Source: Glycomyces niveus (GTDB taxonomy: Bacteria > Actinomycetota > Actinomycetes > Mycobacteriales > Micromonosporaceae). Taken from it: a DNA stretch of 64,000 nt. The position numbers and the translations under genes are program-made. The notes under the pieces are model-generated. The model was not told where the DNA came from and did no database searches. It saw only the letters and a list, made by a program, of their open reading frames with translations. The stretch covers positions 1 to 64,000 of the forward strand of contig NZ_JAGFNP010000016.1 of assembly GCF_017592475.1 (NCBI RefSeq), given 5' to 3'. Shown piece by piece: positions 26,188 to 34,585 of the stretch (positions are counted from its first letter, which is position 1; each line of letters starts with the position of its first letter).

Positions 26188-27330
26188 TCAGGCCTCGTGG
26201 TCGAGGACGAGCTCCATCTCCGGCTTGCCGTACCAGGCGCGCAACCGGTCCGCGCCGCGGCGCAGCGCCGCGATCTCGGCGGCCGTGAAGCCCCGGACCC
26301 GCCACGTCTCGATGAGCACGGACTCCTTCTTCGGCGTCGCCTTCCAACTGCCGATCACCTGCCCGTCGAGCAGGATCACCGCCGAGTACCGCGCCCGGCC
26401 CGGGAAGCGCGTGCGCGGCACCGAATGGTGCATCACGAACTCCTTGGAGTCCGTGTACGCGCACAGCATCTCGTCGAAGCCCTGCACGAAGTCCACCACC
26501 GGCCCGCCATCACGCGCCGCCGGCGGCTCCTGCGAGTAGTAGAGCACCCGGTCGCCGACCCGCAGCTCCTTCAGCCCGAGCCCGTCCAGCGCGGCCTTCG
26601 CGTCGGCGACCTTCAGCGTCGCCCAGCGCGTGAAGTCCTTGAGCGTCGCCGGCCCGCGCGAGGTGAAGAACCGCTCCGCGAGCGCCCGGATCGCCTCGTC
26701 CTGCTCGATCGCGCCGGCCGGGACGCGCTCGTCGAAGTTCGCGTACGTCTGCTTGCCGCCCTTGGGGGTGCCCGAGCAGATCGCCGACTTCAGCTCCGCG
26801 TGCATGAGCATGTGGATCAGCCGCGTGCTCGTCGGGTCCGCGATCCCGGCCGCGGCCAGCGCCTCCGCGGCCTCTTCGCGCGTCAGGTGCTGCCCGCCCG
26901 CGGTGGCCGCGGCGAGCACTTCGGCACAACGGTCGAGGGTCCTGTCGTCGAGTCCCCAGGCGCGGTTGTTCGTGCCCATGAGGTTGAGGACGCGGTCGCC
27001 GCCGGCGGCGAGCATCATCCGCACGTCCTCGATGGGGACGGTGTGCCAGGTGGTTCGCAGGACGTGGGTGCGGACGACCGCGCCCTTGTCGATGAGGGCG
27101 TCGATCGAGTCGACGGCCGCGTACGGCAGCCCCTCGGCGTCGGGCCGGGTGCGCATCGCGGGGGTGAGCTTCGAGGGCTGGTACTCCTGGGACTGGACCG
27201 CGCCGAGGTGCCTGAACGCGTCCATCGGGGTGGCGAATCGCTCGCCCCAGAGGCGCTGCGAGTAGGCGCGCCAGGCGGCGACCGCGCCCGGCTCGAGATC
27301 CGTGCCGTTCTGGCCGGTGGGTGTTGCCAT
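26188..27330 (-). CDS. winged-helix DNA-binding domain protein (HTH_42, AlkX/YcaQ-like)
   Basis: 380 residues. Matches the HTH_42 family: AVQSQEYQPSKLTPAMR (the AlkZ-like QxQxxxP segment), VRTHVLRTTWHTVPIEDVRMM, and FDEMLCAY ... RYSAVILLDGQVIGSWKA near the end. Distant relatives AlkX/AlkZ are DNA glycosylases that unhook crosslinks, but this actinobacterial branch lacks a proven role. ATG at 27330 is chosen; GTG at 27336 in the same frame is an alternative, and neither has a strong ribosome site. Divergent from the gene at 27473. Confidence 0.75.
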   Translation of the reverse strand: MATPTGQNGTDLEPGAVAAWRAYSQRLWGERFATPMDAFRHLGAVQSQEYQPSKLTPAMRTRPDAEGLPYAAVDSIDALIDKGAVVRTHVLRTTWHTVPIEDVRMMLAAGGDRVLNLMGTNNRAWGLDDRTLDRCAEVLAAATAGGQHLTREEAAEALAAAGIADPTSTRLIHMLMHAELKSAICSGTPKGGKQTYANFDERVPAGAIEQDEAIRALAERFFTSRGPATLKDFTRWATLKVADAKAALDGLGLKELRVGDRVLYYSQEPPAARDGGPVVDFVQGFDEMLCAYTDSKEFVMHHSVPRTRFPGRARYSAVILLDGQVIGSWKATPKKESVLIETWRVRGFTAAEIAALRRGADRLRAWYGKPEMELVLDHEA

Positions 27331-27472
27331 CTGCACATGCTAACCGCCACATGCGACATGAGGGCTCCGCCGATCCCCGTGTTTCGGCCGTGGCGGCGCA
27401 TGGCCCGAATCACCTCGCCCGCACGCCGTTCGGCGGGTGGACGCGGTTGCGAACAACGGCCACAATTGCGGC

Positions 27473-28162
27473 ATGTCCCTTCCCCACGCGGTCCTGCGGC
27501 TCTCCACCGACGTCCTCGCCGAGATCAACGACGACGAGCGCCTGGCGTTCGCATATGCGCACGGCCCCGCCCTGTCCGGTTTCGGGGAGGAGGCGGAGCT
27601 GGTCTGCGTGTGGGAGACCGACGCGGTCCCCGCCGACGCCAGCGCCGAGGCCGTGCACCTCACGGTCGCGCGCTTCCAAGCCCACCTGGAGGCCCTGGAC
27701 CGCGGCGAGGGCTGGCGCTACCCGGGCGACGAGGCGCTGCACGTCATCTCCCGTTTCGCCGAGGGCACGCTCTTGGCCGACGACTCGGAGCTGGGCTCGA
27801 GGGCCCGCGCGGAGGCGACCGAGTTCCCGCAGGCCTTGGCCGACGCGTCCCGTGAGGCGGTCGCCGGCGAGGTCGAGGTGATCGCGAAGCGCCTGGGTGA
27901 CGCCTCGGACCCGTGGGAGCTCTCCGAGACCCTCACTGAGGGCCTGCACCGCGCCTACGTGGCGCTGTTCGCGGCGGGCGGGTACTTCTTCCCCGGCCAC
28001 GAGCACCGCGCGGCCTTCGTCGAGCGCTACGTCCTGGGCGACGAGGTCCCCGAAGCCGAGGCGGCGGTCTGGGCGGCCGCGACCGCTCCGCTCCCCGAGC
28101 GCGCCGAGGCCCTGCCCGCCGCCTGGCGCGCCCTGGCGAAGACGGTCCTCGACAACTGCTGA
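27473..28162 (+). CDS. hypothetical protein, possibly nucleotidyltransferase-like; leaderless
   Basis: 229 residues, acidic. I do not recognise it firmly. A weak overall likeness to DUF4037-type nucleotidyltransferases (LHRAYVALFAAGGYFFPGHEHRAAF in the C-terminal half) is inference only; the usual GS...DxD catalytic pair is not seen. ATG at 27473 is chosen because no Shine-Dalgarno is present and a -10-like CACAAT (27461-27466) ends 6 bp before it, with TTGCGA upstream. This fits a leaderless transcript. Confidence 0.6.
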   Translation: MSLPHAVLRLSTDVLAEINDDERLAFAYAHGPALSGFGEEAELVCVWETDAVPADASAEAVHLTVARFQAHLEALDRGEGWRYPGDEALHVISRFAEGTLLADDSELGSRARAEATEFPQALADASREAVAGEVEVIAKRLGDASDPWELSETLTEGLHRAYVALFAAGGYFFPGHEHRAAFVERYVLGDEVPEAEAAVWAAATAPLPERAEALPAAWRALAKTVLDNC

Positions 28163-28269
28163 CGTCCGTCCTGATGACCCAGCGCACATCCGCATACCCG
28201 GTTGCAGATCCGATTTCGGCCCAGGTAAGGTTATCCCCGGCCTGATCGAAGCGATCAAGTCGCCAAAAT

Positions 28270-28345
28270 GCGCCGCTAGCTCAACGGATAGAGCATCTGA
28301 CTACGGATCAGAAGGTTGGGGGTTCGAATCCCTCGCGGCGCACCA
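28270..28345 (+). tRNA. tRNA-Arg(ACG)
   Basis: 76 nt with encoded CCA. Acceptor GCGCCGC/GCGGCGC, D-arm AGCTCAACGGATAGAGC, anticodon loop GACTACGGA (ACG, read as ICG), T-arm GGGGGTTCGAATCCC. Confidence 0.97.
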
Positions 28346-28350
28346 TAGCG

Positions 28351-28380
28351 AAGAGCCGGATCTGCGGATCCGGCTCTTTT
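28351..28380 (+). terminator. rho-independent terminator of tRNA-Arg
   Basis: Stem AAGAGCCGGATC / GATCCGGCTCTT with a 4-nt loop ending in TTTT, 5 bp after the tRNA. Confidence 0.9.
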
Positions 28381-28422
28381 GTGTCTTCGAGGTCCCGTTC
28401 GGCGACCATTGTGGGTGATCGA

Positions 28423-29013
28423 TCAGGCGCTGGCGTTGATGTGGCGGGCGAGGAGTTCGTCGAGGGGGTAGGGGCGTTCTTCGGGAAGGAGTGCGCGGGC
28501 TGCTTCGGTGTCGCCGGTATTGAGGTGGGTGGCGATTTGGTGGGCGAGGAGCGTGGCGTCTTCGATCTTGGTGATCCAGGTGGTCACGTAGTGGTCGACG
28601 GCTTCCGGGGCCAGGCCGATCTGGATGGAGCGGTGCTCGAGGCGGTTGAGGTGGAGGTCGCGTTCGGGGTCCCATTGGATGCGGACGGGGGCGTTCGCGA
28701 GGCGGGTCTGCCAGGTGTCGTGGATTTCGCCGGGGGCGGGGGTGCTGCCGCAGGCGTGGGTGAGGGCCCATTCGAAGCCGGCACGGGTGATGGAGAGGGC
28801 GAGGACGCGGGTCTGGCCGGGCTTGGCGGCCCAGCCTGAGCGGTACATCATCCAGAGGAATGAGGGCTTGACCCAGGTCATGCGGGCGCGTTTGAAGGGC
28901 GGGACGAAGGTCTGGGCTGCGAGCGCGGGTTCGGCGATGGCGGGGTCGTAGGCCTGGTAGACGGTGATCGTGTCGGCGTCGTAGCGGGCGCGGATCTGGC
29001 GGGGCGGGGTCAT
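28423..29013 (-). CDS. DUF4291 family protein
   Basis: 196 residues. The family signature RQIRARYDADTITVYQAY opens it, followed by RMTWVKPSFLWMMYRSGWA and RSIQIGL. The role of DUF4291 is unknown; no signal peptide or membrane span. ATG at 29013 puts the conserved RQIRA at residue 5, as in relatives; an upstream in-frame ATG at 29040 would add 9 residues. Monocistronic, facing away from the exported protein at 29180. Confidence 0.8.
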   Translation of the reverse strand: MTPPRQIRARYDADTITVYQAYDPAIAEPALAAQTFVPPFKRARMTWVKPSFLWMMYRSGWAAKPGQTRVLALSITRAGFEWALTHACGSTPAPGEIHDTWQTRLANAPVRIQWDPERDLHLNRLEHRSIQIGLAPEAVDHYVTTWITKIEDATLLAHQIATHLNTGDTEAARALLPEERPYPLDELLARHINASA

Positions 29014-29179
29014 GCGGCGGATGCTGCCACGGAAGGGCATTGCGCGGCAAGGAGTTTTGGGCCAGGCGGCAACGTTCGGGGCGTGGGGGTTTGGACTGGT
29101 TCGGGTGTCGCACACTGTTGGGTGGTCCGGGTCCCGGATCGGGTTCGGATGGCTTCATACCCCCCACGAGGAGCAGCAG

Positions 29180-30118
29180 ATGAGACGACGGAACCTATTG
29201 CGAGCGGTGGCGATCGGGGCGCCGTTGGCGGTGGCCGGGGCGGTCGGGGTCGGCGTTGCGGCGGCGGACACGGCGAACTTCAAGGTGATGGTGACCGAGC
29301 AGGTCCAGAACAAGGTCATGGTGTTCGACAAGAACGCGGCGTTCAGCGACGCCAACCGGTACAAGAGCTGGAGCCCCGGCACGGGCGGGTGGTCGAACCT
29401 GTCGGACTGCCGGATCCGGGACACGGCGCAGTTCGGGGCGATCGGGCTGGCGGCGGCGTCGGGAGGGAAGGTCGGGATCTGGAACATCACCGACGAGAAG
29501 GATCAGGAGCTCAATGATGTGCTGTGGAGCGCTACACCTGGTGGCAATCCGCATGCGTTGGAGCGGATTCCGAATGTCGGGGCTTTCGTCGCGGCTTCCT
29601 CCGACGGGTTCTTGACCGTGTACGGGCCGACGGCCGTTTCGGATCCTTCCACACTCGCCAAGGTGCAGACCGTTTCGCTCGCGGGCGCGCACGGGGTCGT
29701 GTGGGACCCGGACAACAGCCTGCTGTGGGCCTGCGGCAACAAGGTCGTGCAGGCGTACACGGTGTCGGGCACGTACCGGAACGTGCGCCTCAATGCGTCG
29801 AGCAAGAAGGTCGCGCTCTCGGGGCTCGGGCACGACCTGCAGCCGGACTTCTCGAACAAGGCGAAGCTGCTGGTGTCGGACTCGTACGGCGTCTACTCGA
29901 TCGACAAGGGGACGCTTGCGAAGACCACCCTGCACACGACGACGCGCATCAAGGCGTACGTCAAGATGAGCACCGGCGAACACTTCTACGTGCGCGGCGA
30001 CAACGCCGGCTCGCGCGACTGGGGTTCACCGACTGTCGTGTTCTCGCAGTCGGCCGACCGGACTCGGAGTGGTGCGGAGTTCTACAAGGCGCGGTACTAC
30101 ACCACTGCCTACAACTAG
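29180..30118 (+). CDS. Tat-exported beta-propeller protein (DUF6528-like)
   Basis: 312 residues. MRRRNLLRAVAIG plus a hydrophobic core to about residue 29 is a Tat-like signal. The mature part (FKVMVTEQVQNKVMVFDKNA, WSNLSDCRIRDTAQFG, GAHGVVWDPDNSLLWACG, LSGLGHDLQPDF) has the blades of a 6-7-bladed propeller, as in DUF6528 proteins often found in polysaccharide-degrading actinobacteria. No catalytic motif recognised. ATG at 29180 with GAGGAGCAG upstream. Confidence 0.65.
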   Translation: MRRRNLLRAVAIGAPLAVAGAVGVGVAAADTANFKVMVTEQVQNKVMVFDKNAAFSDANRYKSWSPGTGGWSNLSDCRIRDTAQFGAIGLAAASGGKVGIWNITDEKDQELNDVLWSATPGGNPHALERIPNVGAFVAASSDGFLTVYGPTAVSDPSTLAKVQTVSLAGAHGVVWDPDNSLLWACGNKVVQAYTVSGTYRNVRLNASSKKVALSGLGHDLQPDFSNKAKLLVSDSYGVYSIDKGTLAKTTLHTTTRIKAYVKMSTGEHFYVRGDNAGSRDWGSPTVVFSQSADRTRSGAEFYKARYYTTAYN

Positions 30119-30126
30119 TGCTTCAT

Positions 30127-30172
30127 AGTGAACGGCCCGTCTGCCGCAGTGCGCTGGACGGGGCCGTTCACT
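30127..30172. terminator. bidirectional terminator between convergent genes
   Basis: Arms AGTGAACGGCCCGTC (30127-30141) and GACGGGGCCGTTCACT (30157-30172) with one bulged G; the right arm includes the stop codon of the MOSC gene. It serves the DUF6528-like gene on one side and the MOSC operon on the other. Confidence 0.75.
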
Positions 30173-30986
30173 GTTCGGTGACGGTTACTTCGTCGCCCTT
30201 GGCGACGGTGCCTACGGCTCGGATTTCGGCGTAGAAGCCGAAGCAGGTGGCCCGGCCGAAGGCCGGGACGTCGATGCGATGGTGGGTGGCGAGGGTCTTG
30301 AGGAGGGCGCGGTCGGCGGGGGCGTCGCCGTGGGCGAGGGACGGGATGACGCAGCGCGGGGTCGGGATCGCGACTTCGAGGACGACGTCGGGACCGATCG
30401 AGATGCGTTGTCCCGGTATGGGGTCGGCGGGGAGGTCCAGGATGAGGTTGGGGCGGAAGCGGGCCGGGTCGACGTCGCTGCCGTGCTCGGCGCTGAGGCG
30501 TTCGAGGGCGCCGGTGGTGACGAGGTGGACGGCGCCGTAGTCGAAGAAGCGGCCGCCCTCGGCGTCGTGGCGGGCGGCGACGACGTCGTCTCCGCCGGGC
30601 TCCTTGTCGGCGGCCCAGTCGGGGATCATGCCGGGCTCGTCCGGCCACCAGTGGTGCCGTTTGAGCTGACTCGGTGGTCGGCGGGTGAGACTGACTCGGC
30701 GGCCCATCCAGGTTGTGATCGCCTCGTCGGCTTCCGCGGTGCCGGCAAGGGCCCGAGTTCCGCCAGGAGTCGTGATGGTGACCTCGCCTGCTTCGTAGGC
30801 GGCGCCCACGGCGAGGAGCCTTTCCCACAGGCGCGGCTGCTTGGCGCTGCCGATGGTGCCGTCGGCGTCGAGGCAGGTCCAGGTGCGGTCGCCGTCGAGG
30901 CCGTGCTTGCCGATGAAGGCTTCGTCGACGTGTTCGGCGGCGGCCGATTTGAGCGGGTGGCGGCGGATGCCCAGGACGCGGTTCAC
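30168..30986 (-). CDS. MOSC domain protein
   Basis: 272 residues: an N-terminal MOSC_N beta-barrel (VLGIRRHPLKSAAAEHVDEAFIGKHGLDGDR) and a MOSC domain ending in PTPRCVIPSL with the conserved cysteine that ligates molybdenum cofactor or carries sulfur. Related enzymes reduce N-hydroxylated compounds. The Mo-cofactor genes moaC-mog-moeA-moaE further right could supply its cofactor. GTG at 30986 begins 10 bp after the lipoprotein stop, so it is the last gene of a minus-strand operon from 33827. Confidence 0.8.
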   Translation of the reverse strand: MNRVLGIRRHPLKSAAAEHVDEAFIGKHGLDGDRTWTCLDADGTIGSAKQPRLWERLLAVGAAYEAGEVTITTPGGTRALAGTAEADEAITTWMGRRVSLTRRPPSQLKRHHWWPDEPGMIPDWAADKEPGGDDVVAARHDAEGGRFFDYGAVHLVTTGALERLSAEHGSDVDPARFRPNLILDLPADPIPGQRISIGPDVVLEVAIPTPRCVIPSLAHGDAPADRALLKTLATHHRIDVPAFGRATCFGFYAEIRAVGTVAKGDEVTVTEQ

Positions 30987-30996
30987 GCCCGCGATC

Positions 30997-32037
30997 CTAT
31001 GCCGTCCCGTTCACACCCCCCTCGGGGATGAAGTAAAGGACCGGCGATTCGGCGATCGCCGCGGGGAGTTCGGCGGTCCAGGTGCTTTCGCCGCCGTATT
31101 CGATGAACTCGAGCGCGGGGCCCTCGCGGGAGACGTAGCCGTCGGCGTGGAGCGTCGTGCAGCCGTCGTCGGCGGGTCCGACGGCCTCGCCCGAGGCGAG
31201 GTCGACGACGCTCGTTCCCGACTCGGCGCGGATCGTGAAGCCGCCCTTGGCGGCGCCTTCGAGCTCGTAGCCGTCGACGACGCAGGCGTAGCGGCCGGCC
31301 GGGTCGACGTTGACGAGGCCGATGGTGGCCGGTTCGGCGCCTTCGAGGTCCGCGACCGGGATCGTCTCCAGCACTGCCCCGTTCGCGTCGACGCGGTAGA
31401 GCTCGTCGAGTTCGAGGTCGTGGTAGAGCGCCTGTGCGGAGCCGTCCTCGGCGGTGTACCAGCGCATCCGGCAGCCCGGAGTCTTGAGGTCCATAGTGGT
31501 CGGCAGGCGGCCGGCCTCCGGCGAGTACCACTCCGTCTCGCCCCAGGACTCGACCGGGAACGGGATGTCGTCGGTGTCCTGGTCGCTGCTGGCGCCCCAT
31601 ACGGATGCGCGGTGGGCGAGGATCGCGGAGCCGTCGGGGAGCCAGGCCGGGTCGAGGCAGGCATGGTCGACGGGGTATTCGACGGCGGTGGTGATCTCGC
31701 CGGTCGCCAAGTCCCCGAAGCGGAGTGACGCCTCCGGGCTCGCCCCGTCGACCCAGGCGGCGCGGCTGCCGGTCGGGTCGACGCTGAGGGACGAGCGCAG
31801 CACGGTGCCCACGTCGCCCTCGCCGTCCCAGACGCCGCTGAGGTCGAGCACGGCCTCGGGGTCGGCCTCGGCGGCCGGCTCCCAGCGGTAGAGCCGGTGG
31901 TCGTCGCCGAGGGCGTAGAACGCGCCCTCGGCACTGCCGTCGCTGGAGACGGTGTCGATGTCGCAGGCGGCGGCCGTGCCCGCCAGCGCGAGCACGGTGA
32001 CGACGGCCAGGGGCTTCCTGCTGCGGTGCGGATCCAA
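30997..32037 (-). CDS. lipoprotein with WD40-like repeats, TTG start
   Basis: 346 residues. Lipobox LAGTAAAC gives acylation at about C25. The mature part repeats the motif of TolB/WD40-type propellers (SVDPTGSRAAWVDG, NVDPAGRYACVVDG), so a cell-surface propeller is likely; function unknown. The start is a TTG at 32037: TAAGGAG lies 7 bp upstream and no ATG or GTG precedes the signal. It is flanked by other exported proteins in the same operon. Confidence 0.7.
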   Translation of the reverse strand: MDPHRSRKPLAVVTVLALAGTAAACDIDTVSSDGSAEGAFYALGDDHRLYRWEPAAEADPEAVLDLSGVWDGEGDVGTVLRSSLSVDPTGSRAAWVDGASPEASLRFGDLATGEITTAVEYPVDHACLDPAWLPDGSAILAHRASVWGASSDQDTDDIPFPVESWGETEWYSPEAGRLPTTMDLKTPGCRMRWYTAEDGSAQALYHDLELDELYRVDANGAVLETIPVADLEGAEPATIGLVNVDPAGRYACVVDGYELEGAAKGGFTIRAESGTSVVDLASGEAVGPADDGCTTLHADGYVSREGPALEFIEYGGESTWTAELPAAIAESPVLYFIPEGGVNGTA

Positions 32038-32052
32038 GGCGGGCTCCTTAGG

Positions 32053-32862
32053 TCAGTCGCTTGCGGCGGTCCGGGTCATGGCGGCGTCGGCCCGGAATGC
32101 TCCGGCGTCGAGGTCGGCGATGCCGTGGCGGCCGATGAGGTTGAGCCAGACGCGGAAGTTGTCGCCTGATGCGCAGGGGTCGATGTCGCCGGTGCCGAGC
32201 TGCTCGCGGAGGACTTTGTAGGCGCGCCTGGTCTTGGGACCGAAGTCGCCGTCGACCGCCAGGTCCTTGACGCCCGCGAGATCCCTGGCGGCCCATTGGA
32301 TGATGCTCGTGTCGGACTGGTATTCCCAGTTGGCGGCGACGGCCAGGCGGCCGCGGTCGGCGTGGATGTGGTTCCAGTGGGAGCCGTCGGGGTCGTGGTT
32401 GCAGTGGAGGACGGTCCCGAAGTGCTTGCGGCAGGTGGCGATCACGGCCAGGTAGCGGCGGCGGAAGGTGAGTCGCTTCGACTTGCCGTGGACGGCGGTG
32501 TCGACGAAATGCCCTGAGCCCCAGTCGAAGCGGGTGAAGTCGATGGCGGCGCCGTAGCGGTGGTAGCCGGGCTTGCAGACCTTCGCGCCGGCGAGGCCGG
32601 TCCACTGGTAGGACCAGGGGATGTCGGTGCGGGCGTAGTCGACGCCGAGGTTGTGGAGGTCCCGGATGACCAGGCCCGCTTTGGTGTGCGCCTCTTCGTG
32701 CATGGTGAAGGAGGTGACGTTCGGGTGGACGCCGAAGCCGTCGCGGTCGTAGTCGGTGCGGTAGCGGGTCTTGAGCTCGCGCTGGTGGATCCAGTCGCGG
32801 GTGATGTCGGGCAGGTCGCAGTTCGAGCGCGCGAATGCTTTGCTGCTGCTGGGAAAGGGCAT
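32053..32862 (-). CDS. extensin-like/M15-type peptidase with peptidoglycan-binding domain
   Basis: 269 residues. The centre (about 75-175) follows the extensin-C/M15 pattern: RYGAAIDFTRFD and CNHDPDGSHWNHIHADRG give the H/D/H metal set of D-Ala-D-Ala carboxypeptidases. Residues about 185-225 (QWAARDLAGVKDLAVDGDFGPKTRRAYKVL) are a PG_binding_1 domain. No signal peptide at this start, which is odd for a wall enzyme. ATG at 32862 has AGGAGGA upstream and fits the spacing to the previous gene. It may use a non-classical route, or be a phage-like endolysin. Confidence 0.7.
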   Translation of the reverse strand: MPFPSSSKAFARSNCDLPDITRDWIHQRELKTRYRTDYDRDGFGVHPNVTSFTMHEEAHTKAGLVIRDLHNLGVDYARTDIPWSYQWTGLAGAKVCKPGYHRYGAAIDFTRFDWGSGHFVDTAVHGKSKRLTFRRRYLAVIATCRKHFGTVLHCNHDPDGSHWNHIHADRGRLAVAANWEYQSDTSIIQWAARDLAGVKDLAVDGDFGPKTRRAYKVLREQLGTGDIDPCASGDNFRVWLNLIGRHGIADLDAGAFRADAAMTRTAASD

Positions 32863-32879
32863 CGGTCCTCCTGCTGGGG

Positions 32880-33827
32880 TCAGTTCGCGCCTCGGATGCG
32901 GATGGTCCGGCCGTCGGTCTCGAGCCAGGCGCCGGGCCGGCCCGGGACGGCCAGGACCTCGCCCCGGCACGCGCACGAAGGTGCGGCTTCGAGGAGCGAT
33001 CCGGTCGGTGTGTACCGGGTTTCGGTGACGGTGCCGTGGTGGTCGGAGAAGACGCTGACGTGGTCGGCGGCCGCTACGGCGGCCATCGGGCGTCCGGCTT
33101 CGGCGGTCTCGGCGGCCCGGGTGGGCGCACTGCGGCCGGCGGCGGTGCGGATCGTCTGCGTCCCTTGGCCGTTGGCGGTGGCGATGAACAGGCCGGTGCC
33201 GTGGGCGGTGAGGACGGTGCCGTAGCCCTCGCCGAGGCCGTCGGCGAGCGTCCGGTCGGTCCAGGTGCGGCCGCCGTCGGCGGTGCGGGCGAGGTGGGCG
33301 CGGGTGATGACGGCCAGGTGCGGGTCGGGGCCGCCTTCGATGACGACGGCGAGGCCGCGGGGGCCGACCGGCGCGATGGCGGTGGCGATGCCTGAGCGGA
33401 TCGTCTTCGGCACGGGCAGCGCGGCGTAGGCGGCTGTGTTGTCGCGGACGCGGACGAGTGCGGGCCGGGCCCGGTCGGGCGCGAGTTCGGCGGCGCCGGT
33501 GATCCAGAGGGTGTCGCCGAGCGCGGCCATCGAGTGCGGGTGGAAGTCGAGTGGGAGCGACAGTGGCAATGGCGGTCCGAGCTCGGCGGGCTCGGTGCCG
33601 TGGAGCAGCCGGAGGGCGTAGTCCTCTTCGGTCGCGGAATCGGCGGTGAGCACGAGGACTTCGCCGTCGCGGCCGGTCCAGCCCGCGGCGGCGGCGCGGA
33701 TCTGCGTCAGGCCCGCGGCGCGGGCGGGAGCAGGGACGGCGAGGCCGGCGGTGCCGGCGGCGAGGAGGGCGGCCGCTCCGGTGAGGACGGAGCGGCGCGT
33801 GAGGCCCGGTGTTTCGGGAACGGCCAT
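32880..33827 (-). CDS. Tat-exported sialidase-like propeller protein
   Basis: 315 residues. TRRSVLTGAAALLAAG is a clear Tat signal (cleavage near ARA, about 37). The mature part has SARTADGGRTWT-type Asp-box sequence (HLARTADGGRTWTD), usual in sialidase/BNR propellers, but no catalytic Arg triad is evident. First gene of the minus-strand operon with the peptidase, lipoprotein and MOSC genes. Its AT-rich upstream region (TATAAA at about 33856-33861 on the minus strand) likely holds the promoter. Function unknown. Confidence 0.65.
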   Translation of the reverse strand: MAVPETPGLTRRSVLTGAAALLAAGTAGLAVPAPARAAGLTQIRAAAAGWTGRDGEVLVLTADSATEEDYALRLLHGTEPAELGPPLPLSLPLDFHPHSMAALGDTLWITGAAELAPDRARPALVRVRDNTAAYAALPVPKTIRSGIATAIAPVGPRGLAVVIEGGPDPHLAVITRAHLARTADGGRTWTDRTLADGLGEGYGTVLTAHGTGLFIATANGQGTQTIRTAAGRSAPTRAAETAEAGRPMAAVAAADHVSVFSDHHGTVTETRYTPTGSLLEAAPSCACRGEVLAVPGRPGAWLETDGRTIRIRGAN

Positions 33828-34036
33828 GTGAGCACTATGACCAACAGTGTCGGTTTATATCGGGAAACCGCGAAATTTCATTCCATAGTGCACTTGCGTG
33901 CCGAAGCCCGGTCGCGCTCCGGAGGAGCCGGTGGCGACGGCGGTGATGTGGACGGTCGCGAGGGAGCGCCGGCGAGTTCGCCCTCCGGCCGTAATCCGGT
34001 AGCGGCCGGGTGGGGGGCTGCGGCAGACTCGCAGAC

Positions 34037-34420
34037 ATGGTCTCTGAACTGCAGAACGTCGCGATCGACTGCGCGAACGCCTACGAGCTGGCGCAGTTCT
34101 GGAGCAAGGTGTTCGACCGTCCCCTGCACCCGGAGGACAAGCCCGGTGACGAGGAGACGGAAGTGATGCTGCCGGGCGGCCCGGCGATCTTCTTCAACCA
34201 GGTCTCGGAGCCCAAGACCGCCAAGAACCGACTGCACCTGTGCCTGCGTCCGAAGACCACGCGCGAGGAAGAGGTCGAGCGGCTGCTCGGGCTCGGCGCC
34301 GCTCTCGTCCACGATCGACGGAACGCCGACGGCACCGGATGGGCGGTGCTCGCGGACCCCGAGGGGAACGAGTTCTGCGTCCTCAGCAGTGCCGCCGAAC
34401 GCGCGGCGGCGTCTTCTTGA
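34037..34420 (+). CDS. VOC/glyoxalase-like protein
   Basis: 127 residues with one betaalphabetabetabeta pair: LQNVAIDCANAYELAQFWSKVF, KNRLHLCLRPKT and VLADPEGNEFCVL. This form (two-module VOC, DPEGNEFC ending) is common in actinobacteria and mostly uncharacterised; members bind small hydrophobic molecules or metals. ATG at 34037 chosen; a GTG further up at 34010 is less likely. Confidence 0.75.
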   Translation: MVSELQNVAIDCANAYELAQFWSKVFDRPLHPEDKPGDEETEVMLPGGPAIFFNQVSEPKTAKNRLHLCLRPKTTREEEVERLLGLGAALVHDRRNADGTGWAVLADPEGNEFCVLSSAAERAAASS

Positions 34421-34444
34421 GGCGCTCCGTCAGGAGTCGCTTTC

Positions 34445-34585
34445 GTGTGCACCGACATCGAGCCGGCCTACTCGGGTCCGGTCGGTTACCGCACCGTCGC
34501 GACCCGGAACGACAAGCTCGCCGTCCACTCCGAGGCCACGGTCCATCCTTCTGGACTGAATCCCTCATTCCTGAACGCGGCCTAG
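34445..34585 (+). other. possible small or remnant ORF
   Basis: GTG at 34445 behind CAGGAG opens 46 codons: MCTDIEPAYSGPVGYR..., ending PSFLNAA. The codon bias is coding-like and no other gene occupies this stretch. Its end overlaps the permease stop on the other strand by 4 bp. It could be a true small protein or the tail of a lost gene. No family recognised. Confidence 0.3.

Noticed and set aside
28220..28240. AGGTAAGGTTATCC upstream of tRNA-Arg as an iron box
   Set aside because: Only one arm matches and a tRNA is not an expected target; more likely part of the tRNA promoter.
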